From contig CM065387.1 in the NCBI GenBank assembly GCA_033060915.1, positions 44,099,501-44,163,500 on the forward strand: 64,000 nucleotides of DNA. The letters are read 5' to 3'. Positions 51,059 to 62,725 of this stretch are shown in pieces. This DNA comes from Euryodendron excelsum. Its lineage: Eukaryota > Streptophyta > Magnoliopsida > Ericales > Pentaphylacaceae. Numbering within the stretch: position 1 is the first letter of the stretch; every line of letters starts with the position of its first letter. A program made the translations under genes and the position numbers. Under the pieces are notes generated by a model. The model worked only from the letters and a program-made list of their open reading frames with translations. It had not been told where the DNA came from and searched no databases.

Positions 51059-52537
51059 TGTGATTACTCTTAGAAATAGTAATCTTTAGGCCTAAATTAG
51101 TGGTTGATTAGTTGAATTTCAATGTTAATTTAGTATTTTAACTCCTAAAATGCATTAAAACCTTTTGTGTACTTTTTACAAGAATCAGAGCTTAAGACGA
51201 GGCAAACAGGCAAAAATTAAGATGATCGTTCGATTGGGCCAACATACCGATCGATTGGCCGATCGATCGTCAGGCTCACCGATCGATCAGTAATCTCTGT
51301 TCGACCTTCTGCAGCAAACTTCAAAGAGGGCATTTTTTTGATCGATCGGCCGTTCAATTGGTGACGTCGGAACTCCCTCAACAGACGACACAAATGCAAA
51401 CTTCAGAGAGGTTGGTTTTGAGATCGATTGAGTGTTCGATCGCCATGATCGTTCGATCGGCCGTTCGATCAGTCGTTCGATCGTTCACCCTACCAATCGA
51501 TCGGTCTATACAGAGTCTGTTTTTTGCAGAGTATAAAAGCTGTATATATGGGGACAAAAGGTTTTGTGCAAGAATCAGCAGATCTGGACAGTAGGAGGAG
51601 CTTCTAAAAGGGAACTTTTGGATATTTTGTAAGGTTTTTAGTTAGATTTACTTTAAAGCTTTGTCATATTATCATTTATTACTCTTGGATCATTGTAAAT
51701 AAATGTTCATTTATGAAGTGAATGTTTTGTTTCTCTATTTTCTTGCCATTTTCTCTCATTTTCTTAACAACCAAACACTAGTTCTACATAGTTTAATGGT
51801 GGATTTGTCTTCATTTATGCTCTTTGACATGGATTTAAGTAGCTAAACATCTCTTGAATGTGGTTGCGAAGATCCACCAAGGTTCTTCAAGGGTTGAAAA
51901 TGAGATGTATGAACTTTAAAGCCATATTCTTAGACTTCTATGGTTCTATTTGATTTAGCATGAGATTCATCAGAAAAACTCAGATTCATAACCCCTATTG
52001 GCAATGTTTATGCACAAATTAATATTTGGTATAGGTATTGCACGTGTCTAAGGTTTGATTCTAGGGTGCTAGTCATAGATTTCATCTTTATGCTCAATCA
52101 AACATAAACCCACATTTTTATAATCGACATTTTCCGGATCCAGATTCCAAGGTGCGATTCTTGATTTGAGTTATAAACCTCTCATTAGAAACCCTTGCTG
52201 TGAATTGGTGGATTGAAACAACCTTGTCCAAGCTTTTTTTTCTAATTACGTAAAACTAGATTTTATTACCTTCATCAGTTATTAAGGTATTGTACTAACC
52301 ATTGAACAACCATAATCTCAAAACCAACAAATTTTCGATCTCTTTTATGTTAGAAAAAGAAAAGAATTTTCCTTTACAATCCATCAAGATAAGTGCCCGT
52401 GCTAGTTGAGCTTTGTTGCTATATTTACAGAATTTTCTTGGGAGATAACGACACCGGATTCTCCGGTTTTACTACATCGCGACCTCCGTATTCTTGCGAA
52501 GTGACTCCGGTTATGAAGCACATCTGGAAGCGTATCA
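51059..52537 (+). mobile_element. LTR G, 5' LTR of element 2 (1479 bp)
   Basis: It starts TGTGATTACTCT and ends GCGTATCA, five bases before a primer-binding site at 52543. Closely similar to LTR H (58157-59650) over its whole length. The U3 carries a GATCGATCGG palindrome array and a TATA box. The bases before it, AGCTA, would be the target duplication. Confidence 0.9.
51227..51540 (+). promoter_or_regulatory. GATCGATCGG palindrome array and TATA box (LTR G)
   Basis: More than ten CGATCGATCG-like or TTCGATCG-like palindromes between 51227 and 51504, then TATAAAAG at 51532-51539. A roughly 140-bp block within the array is partly duplicated (AACTTCA.AGAGG, twice). Translated, it gives runs of Arg-Ser-Ile-Gly, which is not coding. 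Confidence 0.7.
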
Positions 52538-52542
52538 AGTTT

Positions 52543-52560
52543 TGGCGCCGTTGCCTGGGA
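52543..52560 (+). other. Primer-binding site of element 2
   Basis: TGGCGCCGTTGCCTGGGA is complementary to the 3' end of a tRNA of the Asp type used by Athila/Tat elements, with one C-to-T-like change (GCCTGG for GCCGGG). It starts five bases after the LTR end. Confidence 0.85.
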
Positions 52561-53019
52561 GTTCACAGGCAAAAGCTACACCGGACGAAAGCTAAGGATT
52601 GCAGAAGAAAATTGAAAAAAAAAAAGAAGAGCAAACAAAAAAAAAAAGGGTGGATTTCATCACCACCCCCGAAGGAAGCATCTACGGGCTACAGGCCCCG
52701 ATACACTCTTATTTCCCTTAAAGTGTTTTGCTTTTTAGGCTTATTTTCAATTTTTATTTTTCTATAGTTTCTTTTGTTTGTTATAGTATAATTGCATTGC
52801 ATTTTTGTTACGAAACTTTTCCCTCTTCGGGAGTATTTAGTGGAGCTAGGTTAGTGTGTTCAAGTTGTAAATTGGCGGTACGCTTATTGTATGTGGAGAT
52901 TGGAGGTACGGGATTGAATTGAGAAAAAGCCATTGTTCAGCCTAGAATTGGAAAAAGTCGTTGTTTGGCCTAGGAAATTGTGTATGATGTGTTGAACGAC
53001 CCAAACAGTCTAACCTTAT

Positions 53020-54651
53020 GTGTGCATTCATTCTTGCATGTCATATTTCACGAGGGACGAACATCATCGCCTTGTGAGGATTGAGAGTATTGAGAGCACA
53101 AGCACATCTTCACCAACCCCTAGCTTACCATTAGTGGTCGACCTAGGTTTCATTCCAATGGAAAATTCAAATGAACCCGACTTACCTAATATTCCACCCA
53201 TGCATCCAAATGTCCAACTCCACCCAGATGATAATGAGGAGTTTGAGAGAGGGAGCCATCATGGCAACGTGGCGGCCCCCCCTATACGAACTCTACGGGA
53301 CTACCTAAACCCATCAAGGCAAGCACCAACATCGTGCATTGTTTTCCCGCCCCATCACAACACTCTAAATATTAGGTCGGGAATTATGCAAATATTGCCT
53401 CAATTCCACGGGATGGATTCGGAACAACTCTACATTTTTCTTAAGGAATTTGAGGATGCTTGTTTAATTGCAATGGACAACTCATGTCCAAGGGAAGTAT
53501 TTTTGTTGAAACTATTCCCGTTTTGTTTGAAGGATAAAGCTAAGCTTTGGTTTAAATCTTTATAACTCATGTCCATCCACTCTTGGGCTACTCTCCAAGG
53601 GGAATTTTTGAGCAAATGTTTTTCCGAAAATCGAACCGAGGCCATACGAAGGCAAATTTCTTAGTTTTCTCCTATGTTAGGGGAAAATTTCTTTCAATGT
53701 TGGGAGAGGTTCAAAGACCTCTTAAATTCTTGCGCCCATCACGGTTTTGCCTATTGGCATGTCATCAACACATTTTATTCTTCTTTGACACGCCAACTCA
53801 AGCAATTTGTCGAGTCTATGTGTGCGGGGACATTTTTTGATAAGCAACCCCATGAGGCATACGATTATTTTGATAACTTGGCAAATAAGGCTAGAGATTG
53901 GGCACTTACCAGGACCCAAAATCCCGAGGGTCGCTCAATCCAACAAGGGGTGGGAAGATATCAACTCAAGGAAGTTGATGATGTCAATGCTATAGTGGCT
54001 ACCTTGGCAAGAAAATTAGAGGCTCTTGAGGTGAAAAAAGTTCAATCGGTAGAGAGTAAGGAGATGAGAGAAGTATGTTGTCTTGTGTGTGAAACCTCGG
54101 AGCATGCCACCTCTTCATGCCCAATCATTCCGGGTGTGAAGGAGTCTTTGCATGACCAAGTTAATGCAATTGGCCAATATTCAAGAGGAGGGGGCAACCC
54201 TTATTCGAACACATACAACCCGGGATGGAGAGATCATCCCAACTTTGGGTGGAGGAACAATGAGGGGACTTCAAATTCCCACAACTACCAAGGAGGGTAT
54301 CAAAACCCTCAATCATACCAAGCGCGTCCTCCACCCCCACAAGCACTCCAACCACAACATCCACCTCCACCTTACCAACAAGCACCCGTGACCCAATTCC
54401 AAAATCAACCAAGGCCATATCAACCCCTCCATAGGAAGCCCATAGAGGACAATGTTTACCAACTTGCTAATGACATGAAGGGGGTTAGTTCAAGGGTTGA
54501 TAAACAAGAGAAAGTGCTAGACCAACACTTTAGGTTACTTGAGAACATCCAAAAGCAAATGTCTACATTGACACAAGCTTTAACCCAAAATGTCTTGGGA
54601 AGATTCCCGGCTCAACCTCAACCTAACCCGGTGGTTAGGCAAGGCACATAA
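53020..54651 (+). pseudogene. Element 2 gag
   Basis: One frame of 544 codons with two stops (53563-53565 and 53662-53664). It begins MCIHSCMSYF and has the retrotransposon gag core (KDKAKLWF, SIHSWATL, WERFKDLLNSC, about 53510-53740). A zinc knuckle CLVCETSEHATSSC (C-x2-C-x4-H-x4-C, about 54079-54120) follows, then a Pro/Gln-rich tail and coiled coil. At the second stop, element 3 has CAG where this copy has TAG. Gag would form the virus-like particle. The leader 52561-53019 has no coding content. Confidence 0.9.
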
Positions 54652-55790
54652 CGGAGGGTAAGAGTGACCCTAATCTGAGTCATGACCAAGTGCAAGCCAT
54701 AACCACCTTAGAAGTGGCAAGACCATTGACAAAACTATCCCACCTCGGGATGAAACTTCTAGGAAGAGTGTTGACCAAAAAGAAAAAGAGAAAGAGGAAA
54801 AAGAGCCAAGAGAAGGGGGGAAAACCGTAGCCAACCCCATCGAGATTTTGAGTGAGAGTGAAAGGGAGAAGAGATGGGACATAGTAAAACATGCTCCCTT
54901 CCCGCAAAGGTTGACCAAACTAAAGAATGAACTTCTAAATGCAAAAATTTATGAAGTGTTCAAGCAAGTAATGGTCAATATCCCTATCCTTGATGCAATC
55001 AAGCAAATACCTTCTTATGCTAAGTTCTTAAAGGACTTATGCACTTTTAAGCGAAGGTTACATGTCAAGGAAATTGCCATGATGAATGAAAATCAAAGTG
55101 CTATTTTGCAATGCAAAATTGTGCCGAAATTCAAGGACCCCGGATGTCCTACCATTTCTTGTAATATTGGGAATACCAAGATCGATCGTGCCTTGTTGGA
55201 CTTAGGGTCTAATGTTAACCTTTTACCCTTTTTAGTGCATAAAGAGCTTGGCCTAGGAGAGTTGAGCCCTATACAGGTTACTTTGCAATTGGCGGATAGT
55301 TCTATTAAGGTTTCAAGAGGTATCATTGAGGATGTTCTTATCCAAGTTGATAACTTTTGGTTCCCGGTCAATTTCATAGTCCTAGATACTCAACCTATTG
55401 AGAGTTGTATAGCTCACAACCAAATTCCTGTGATTTTGGGATGCCCTTTCCTAGCTACTTCCAATGCCATCATTTATTATAGGAATGGGTTAGTAAAATT
55501 GTCTTTTGGCAACACCACCTTTGAGCTTAACATCTTTTCGGTTGCCAAACAAAAGGGAGAATGTGAGGATATCCGGGAGGTAGACATCATAGAGAGCATA
55601 GTTCAAGATCACTTTGAGCAGGAGATTTTTGAGGATCCCTTGGAGAGAGCATTAGTGAGAGGTGAACCGCATGCTTCACTTGATAGTGAGGGCATGGCAT
55701 TGAGTGAATTTTCTCATTTAAAAAGTGAGAGAGAGGAGTGTTTACATGTGGGTCAATGGACCCCCTTTTTTGAACCCACCATTTGTATGT
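54652..55790 (+). pseudogene. Element 2 protease region, then loss of pol
   Basis: The frame from 54848 is open for 326 codons. It has a Lys/Glu-rich spacer, AEIYEVF-like text, then DLGSNVNLLP (the protease active-site D-x-G motif, about 55199-55228) and VLDTQP. The homology to element 3 stops near 55780 (after TTTGAACCC). RT, RNase H and integrase are absent, and the frame runs on into the array region. The element is therefore a pol-deleted derivative. Confidence 0.88.
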
Positions 55791-55842
55791 TGCTGTGGAA
55801 AATCCTGAGAATTTTTACAGAACTTTAGAGAGGCAGTTTTTG

Positions 55843-56241
55843 CGATCGATCGGTGCGCCAAATTGAACGATCGGCCGATCGATCGTATGACTTGCAATTG
55901 ATCGACCGATCGAACGGTGAAGCAGTCGCGATTGATCGGGCATGGCATTTATTACCACACCGATCGAAAGGAAGCGGTATCGATCGATCAGCTGTTTGAT
56001 TGGCCGTTCGATCGCTGGCGCTCCATTTCGATCGGTCCGCGAGGCGATCGATCGGTTTAAGAGCTGATCGATTGGGAATGAAAGTTGCCTATGTAAATCC
56101 AAATGTTTATTGTTCATTCACATTCGCTCACGAGAAGTTGAGAGTTTTGAGAGTCTTTTCATATATCGAAGCAGCGAGGCCCTGCCAGCTCACTTTGGTG
56201 GACTTTGCTTCGTCTTTTCATGATTTGCTGCGCTTCGAAAG
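55843..56241 (+). promoter_or_regulatory. Internal GATCGATCGG array and leader before the extra ORF of element 2
   Basis: Repeated GATCGATCGG / CGATCGATCG palindromes at 55843-56075 use the same motif as LTR G. A weak TATA-like TATGTAAATC lies near 56090. A leader leads to a possible donor GTATTCC at 56242 and acceptor TTAG at 56301. Similar in order to 9340-9704 of element 1. Confidence 0.45.
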
Positions 56242-56307
56242 GTATTCCTTCTGCCGATCTTTGTCCATTCTTTCATTTCCAGCTGTACTTAGCTTAGTTA
56301 GAGGTCG

Positions 56308-56981
56308 ATGGCCGAGACTAGGAATACTGAGGGTACAGTTGGGGCGGGGGCTTTTCAGACTTTGGCTCAGTTTCAGTAGCTCCAGCAAGAGCATGCTAGG
56401 AGGGAAAGAGAGGGAGAGTATGTTACTACTCGTTTCTGGGGGAGAGATCAGGAGCGAGAGTTCGGATGGGTGTGGAGCGCCCGTAAGGTGGTAGTGGAGA
56501 GGCGTTGGACCGTGAGTCAGTTTGATGGAGAGTCATATGGTTGGCTCAAGCCATTGACCGATCGCCAGTGGTTAGGGTTAGCTTCCTTTAGAGGCCAGTA
56601 CTCAGCCACCCTCGTGGCAGAGTTCATGGCCAACATTTCATCGGATCCCGTTGGTGGCGACAGGTATATTATTCGTTCTTAAGTTCGGGGTAGGGATGTT
56701 GTTATCACCCTGGATTCCTTTGCCGAGCAGTTTGGTTTACCGAGGGTTGCTAACCCTCAATTCTGTTATGACAGGGAGCACCCACCATCTCATGAGGAGA
56801 TGTGCGCCAAGATTCTAGCACAGGGAGAGTCCTGGACCGCTTCCCAGATCAGGATTAGGCAGCTTGCCCCCAGATACCACCCACTTTTCCTATGGACCTG
56901 CTATTCGATCTTTCCACTGGGGAGGACGGTGGAGTGTAGTAGGATGTAGGGGCAGTTGATGTGGGTGACTCGCCTCCGTAA
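56308..56981 (+). pseudogene. Element 2 extra 3' ORF, truncated
   Basis: ATG at 56308 (MAETRNTEG). The frame has TAG where CAG is likely (after LAQFQ) and TAA after YIIRS. It continues VRGRDVVITLDSFAEQFGLP and YHPLFLWTCYSIFPLG, related to 9762-10975. It is cut by the antisense LTR I at 56982. Family: extra ORF of Athila/Tat elements, function unknown. Confidence 0.7.
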
Positions 56982-58156
56982 TGCGGTATTCCTACAAATG
57001 GAGTTAGTACCCCGCAAGATATGGGGGTCGCGATGAAGTATAAATCGAAAGATCCGGTATCGTTATCTCCCAAGGGACCTAGCCAAATATAGGCTCTAAC
57101 ACTCAACTCACACTAACCTAACCTAGGATGGATTTGCAATTATGTGGGGAATTAGATCTAAAAAAAAAAGGGAAATAAAAAGACCGAAAATATTTTGAGT
57201 TTTGATGATTGTTTTGAATTCTTAAACTATTGCCATGAAAATAAAGACAATTAACACTAGACAATTAAATTAAAGTAAAATAAAAATAGAATTAAAGCAA
57301 TTAAAAGGGAATTGGGCTCAAATGATCTAATCACTCAATTTTATCCAAGGTTTCCAATGGGTTTATAACTCAAATCAAACATAACATTTAAGTGTGTTTG
57401 ATTCGGAATATTTAACTTTGAAAACCGATAATTCTCAAGCAATTGAAATTAGATTCATGTTCAATGGGGAATCAAAGGTTAATACCATCGATTCAACTTA
57501 GTCAATACCAAATTTGTGGTTTGTGCATTAATTAGTCAAATATAGTCAATAACCTAGGTTTTCTAAGGCATCTTCAATCAATTGTTGGAAATGAATTTCT
57601 AGCAATTGTGGAGTATTTTTCTAGTCAAGAATCTTAAATTAATACCATTGATTTGGGTGATGAAAATCCCCAAACTTAGTCAATAATCTAAGTTTTCTAA
57701 AATTCCACGCCTAATTACTAGAAATTCGAATTCTAAGAAAATATGGCAATTAATCCATGAGATACCTCCAAATGAATTCCTTGGATTAGTTGGGTGATTT
57801 TCACATTTAAACCCAATCTAAAAACTAGCTAATTAAATTCATCCTAAAAGCATGTAAAATGGAAAGAAAGCATGTAGAGATTTAAACTAAAAATTACTTG
57901 AAATTAAAGAGTGTTTGGGTACAAGAAAAATAAAGAAAAATACAAGAGAGTGAAGAAAAATACAATACAATCAAAGAAAACTACAAGTTTTACATTTATA
58001 CTACAATTACAAAGCTCAATATAAGCTAAAAATGAAGAAAAATGAAAAAACCAACCTCTTGGGAACTTCTCCCGCTGCCCTCTTGCTCCAAACTAACCCT
58101 AACTACCCAAAAACTATACAAAAAATCCTACAAACGTAGCTTCGGACGCAAAAAAT
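56982..58156 (-). mobile_element. LTR I, antisense Athila/Tat-type LTR, cut by element 3
   Basis: The left end TGCGGTATTCC corresponds to the end of LTR A in reverse; GGAGTTAG, CCCCGCAAG and GTCGCGAT..AGTATAAATC follow. It runs like solo LTR B as far as GACGCAAAAAAT (58156), where LTR H starts. In LTR B the same site continues GCAATCTGAAAG. The other half should lie beyond the window. Confidence 0.82.
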
Positions 58157-59650
58157 TGATTACTCTCAAAAATAGTAATCTCTAGGCTTAAATTGTTAGT
58201 TGATTAGTTGAATTTCAGTGTTAATTTAGTATTTTAACTCCCAAAATGCATTAAAACTCTTTTTGTGCACTTCTTACAGGAATTGGAGCTTAAAACAAGG
58301 AAAATGGGCAAATATGAGGATGACCGATCAATCGCCCAATTGAATAGTCTACGGAACATTCGATCGGCCGATCGATCGCAAGATCACCGATCGATCGATG
58401 ATTCTCTATTCGACCTTCTGCAGCAAACTTCAGATAGGGCATTTTTCCGATCGATCGGTCATTCGATCGGTGACGTTGGAATTCCTCAACAGACGATAGA
58501 AATGCAAACTTCAGAGGGGTCGGTTTTGCGATCGATCGAGCGTTCGATCGGCCGTTCGATCCGCTGTTCAATCGGTCACCCTACCGATCGATCGGTTTGT
58601 ACAGACTCTGTTTTTCTGCAGAGTATAAAAGCTGTATATAAGGGACAAAGTGGATTCTAGGGTTTTTTCTGCAGAACTAGACAGAGGAGGAGCTTCCAAA
58701 AGGGGTCTTTTGTTATTTTGTAAGGTTTTTAGTTAGATTTACTTTAATGCTTTGTATTGTTGTCATTTATTGCTTTTGGATCATTGTAAATGAATGCTTG
58801 ATATATATATAGTGAATGTTTTTCTACTATTTCTAGCCATTTTCCCTTATTTTCTTGCCATTTTCTCTCACTTTCTTAGCAAGCAAACACTAGTTTTATA
58901 TAGTTTAATAGTAGATTTGTCTTCTTTTATGCTCTTTGACATAGATTCTAGTAGCTAAACATCCCTTGGATGTGGTTGTGAAGATCCACCAAGGATCTTC
59001 AAAGGGTTGAAAATGAGTTGTATGAACTTTAAAGTCATATCCTTAAAATTCTATGGTTCCATTTGATTTAGCATGAGATTCATTAGAAAAACTTAGATTC
59101 ATAACCCCTTGGCAATATTTATGCACAAATCAATGTTTGGTATAGGTATTGCACATGTCTAAAGTTTGATTCTAGGGTGCCAATTATAGATTTCCTCTTT
59201 ATACTCAATCAAATAAAAACCCACATTTTTATAGTCGACATTTTCCGAATCAAGAATCCAAGGTGTGATTCTTGATTTGAGTTATAAACCTCTCATTGAA
59301 AACCCTTATTGTGAATTGGTGGATCGAAACAACCATGTCCAAACTTTTCTCCTAAATTACATAAAACTAGATTTTATTACCCTCATTAGTCATTAAGTTA
59401 TTGCATTAAGCATTGAACCACCATCATCTCAAAACCAACATATTTTCGGCCTCTTTTATATTAGGAAAAGAAAAGAATTTTCATTTGTAATCCATCAAGA
59501 TAAGTGCCCGTGCTAGTTGAGCTTTGTTGCTATATTTGCAGAATTCCCTTGGGAGAGAACAACACCGGATCCTCCGGTTTTTACTATATGCGCGATCTCC
59601 GTACTCTCGCGGAGTAACTACGGTTGTGAAGCACATCTAGAGGCGTACCA
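58157..59650 (+). mobile_element. LTR H, 5' LTR of element 3 (1494 bp)
   Basis: It starts TGATTACTCTC and ends GCGTACCA, followed by AGTTT and the primer-binding site. It is the sister of LTR G. The bases before it, AAAAT (58152-58156), are the expected target duplication; the other copy lies outside the window. Confidence 0.9.
58320..58631 (+). promoter_or_regulatory. GATCGATCGG palindrome array and TATA box (LTR H)
   Basis: Array at 58320-58595 and TATAAAAG at 58624-58631, in the same arrangement as LTR G. Spacing from the last palindrome to the TATA box is about 28 bp in both. Confidence 0.7.
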
Positions 59651-59655
59651 AGTTT

Positions 59656-59673
59656 TAGCGCCGTTGCCGGGGA
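59656..59673 (+). other. Primer-binding site of element 3
   Basis: TAGCGCCGTTGCCGGGGA: the tRNA-Asp-type site with one change (TAG for TGG). Confidence 0.82.
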
Positions 59674-60094
59674 ATTCATAGGCAAAAGCTACACCGGACG
59701 AAAGTTAAGGATTGCGGAAGAAAATTGAAAAAAAAACACACACACAAAAAGGGTGGATTTCATCACCACCCCTGAGGGTAGCATCTACGGGCTACGGGCC
59801 CCGGTATACTCTCATTTCCCTTAAGGTGTTTTATTTTTAGGATTATTTTTTTATTTTTTCTTTTCTATAGTTTCTTTTGTTTGTTATAGTTAAACTGCAT
59901 TGCATTTTTGTTAGGAAACTTTTCCCTCTTCGGGAGTATTTAGTGGAGCTAGGCTAGTGTGTTCAAGTTTCAAATTGGTGGTACGCTTATTATATGTAGA
60001 GATTGGAGGTACGAAGTTGAATTGAGAAAAAGCCGTTGTCCGGCCTAGGAAATTGTGTATGATGTGCTGAACGACCCAAACAGTCCAACCTTAT

Positions 60095-61718
60095 GTGTGT
60101 ATTCATTCTTGCATGTCATATTTCATGAGGGACGAACATCATCGCCTTGTGAGGATTGAGAGCATTGAGAGCACAAGCATATCTTCACCAACACCTAGCT
60201 TACCATTAGTGGTCGACCTAGGTTTCATTCAAATGGCAAATCAAAATGAACCCAGCTTACCTAACATTCAACCCATACATCCAAATGTCCAACTCAACCC
60301 GAAAATTCATGAGGAGTTTGAGAGGGGGAGCCACCACGGCGACGTGGTGGCCCCCCCTGTACGAACTCTACGGGACTACCTAAACCCACCAAGGCAAGCA
60401 CTAACATCGTGCATTGTTTTCCCGCCCCATCACAATACTCTAAATATTAGGTCGGGAATGATGTAAATGTTGCCTCAATTCCACAGGATGGATTCGGAAC
60501 AACCTTACATTTTTCTTAAGGAATTTGAGGATGCTTGTTCAATTGCAATGGACAACTCATGTCCAAGGGAAGTATTTTTGTTGAAAATCTACTCGTTTTG
60601 TTTGAAGGACAAAGCTAAGATTTGGTTTAATTCCATGCGACCCATGTCCATCCATTCTTGGGCTACTTTCCAAGGGAAATTTTTGAGCAAATGTTTTCCC
60701 GAAAATCGAACCGAGGCCATACGAAGGCAAATTTCTCAGTTTTCTCCTTTGTTGGGGGAAATTTTCTTTCAATGTTGGGAGAGATTCAAAAACCTCTTAA
60801 ATTCTTGCCCCCATCACGGTTTTGCCGATTGGTATGTCATCACCACATTTTATTCTTCTTTGACACCCCAACTCAAGCAATTTGTCGAGTCTATGTGTGC
60901 GGAGACATTTTTTGATAAGCAACCCCATGAGGCATATGATTATTTTGATAATTTGGCAAATAAGGCTAGAGATTGGGCACTTACCGGGACCCAAAATCCC
61001 AAGGGTCGCTCAATCCAACAAGGGGTGGGAAGATATCAACTCAAGGAAGTTGATGATGTCAATGCTAGGGTGGCCACCTTGGCAAGAAAATTAGAGGCTC
61101 TTGAGGTGAAAAAAGTTCAATTGGTAGAAAGTGAGGAGATGAGAGAAGTATGTTGTCTTGTGTGTGAAACCTCGGATCATACCACCTCTTCATGCCCAAT
61201 CACTCTGGGTGTGAAGGAGGCTTTGCAATGGCCAAGTTAACGCAATTGGCTAATATTCAAGAGGAGGGGGTAAGCCCTATTCAAACACATACAACCCGGG
61301 ATGGAGAGATCATCCCAACTTTGGGTGGAGGAATAATGAAGGGACTTCAAACTCCCACAACTACCAAGGAGGGTATCAAAACCCTCAATCATACCAAGCG
61401 CCTCCACCCCCACAAGCACTCCAACTACAACATCCACCTCCACAAGCACTCCAACCACAACATCCACCTCCACCTTACCAACAAGCACCCGTGACCCAAT
61501 TCCAAAATCAACCAAGGCCATATCAACTCCTCCATAGGAAGCCCATAAAGGACAATGTTTACCAACTTGCCAATGACATGAGGGGGGTTAGTTCAAGGGT
61601 TGATAAACAAGAGAAGGTGTTAGACCAACACTTTAGATTACTTGAGGACATCCAAAAGCAAATGTCTATATTGACACAAGCTTTGACCCAAAATGTCTCG
61701 GGAAGATTCTCGGCTTAA
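60095..61718 (+). pseudogene. Element 3 gag
   Basis: Sister of 53020-54651. It has a stop at 60464-60466 (TAA where element 2 has CAA), a frameshift near 61225 (an extra CAATGG-type change by comparison with CATG), and TAA near 61250. The gag core, zinc knuckle CLVCETSDHTTSSC and coiled coil (to 61718) are still readable. A 36-bp Pro/Gln block is duplicated at about 61395-61470, which element 2 lacks. Confidence 0.9.
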
Positions 61719-61954
61719 CCTCAACTTAACCCGGCGGTTAGGCAAGTACACATAACCGAGGGTAAGACTGACCCTAGTACGAGTCATGACCAAGTGCAAG
61801 CCATAACCACCCTTAGAAGTGGCAAGACCATTGATAAAACTATCCCACCTCGGGATGAGACTTTTAGGAATAGTGTTGGCCAAGGAGAAAAAGAGAAAGA
61901 GGAAAAAGAGCCGAGAGAAGGGGGGGGAGAAACTTAGCCAATCCCATCGAGGTT

Positions 61955-62725
61955 TTGAGTGAAAGTGAGAGGGATAAGAGAAGCGACATAGTCGAACATA
62001 CTCCATTCCCGCAAAGGTTAACCAAACCAAAAAATGAACTTCTAAATGCGGAAATTTATGAAGTGTTCAAACAAGTAAAAGTCAACATCCCTATCCTTGA
62101 CACAATCAAGCAAATACCTTCTTATGCTAAGTTCTTAAAGGACTTATGCACTTTTCAGCGAAGGTTGCATGTCAAGGAAACCGCCATGATGAACGAAAAT
62201 CAAAGTGCGATTTTACAATGCAAAACTGTGCCGAAATTCAAGGACCCCGAATGTCCTACTATTTCTTGTACCATTGGGAATATCAAGATCAATCGTGCCT
62301 TGTTAGACTTAGGGTCTAGTGTCAACCTTTTACCCTTTTCAGTGTATAAGGAACTTGGCCTAAGAGAGTTGAGCCCTACTTGGGTTACCTTGCAATTGGC
62401 GGATCGTTCTATAAAGGTTCCAAAAGGTATTATCGAGGATATTCTCATCCAAGTTGATAACTTTTGCTTCCCGGTCGATTTCATTGTCCTAGACACCCAA
62501 CCTGTTGAGAGTTGTATAGTTCACAACTAAATTCCTGTGATTTTGGGACGCCCTTTTCTAGCTACTTCCAATGCCATCATTCATTGTAGGAATGGGTTAG
62601 TGAAATTGTCTTTTAGCAACACCACCTTCGAGCTTAACATCTTTTCGATTGTTAAACAAAAGGGGGAATGTGAGGATATCTAGGAGGTAGACATCATAGA
62701 GAGCATAGTTTAAGAACACTTTGAG
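61955..62725 (+). pseudogene. Element 3 protease region
   Basis: Open from 61955 to 62530, with DLGSSVNLLP at about 62306-62335 and FIVLDTQP. Stops at 62528 (TAA for CAA), near 62680 (TAG for CGG) and near 62710 (TAA for CAA) are all C-to-T relative to element 2. The spacer 61719-61954 has no open frame. Confidence 0.88.

Noticed and set aside
58265..58660. 131-codon frame with Arg-Ser-Ile-Gly repeats as a gene
   Set aside because: It is the GATCGATCGG array of LTR H translated.
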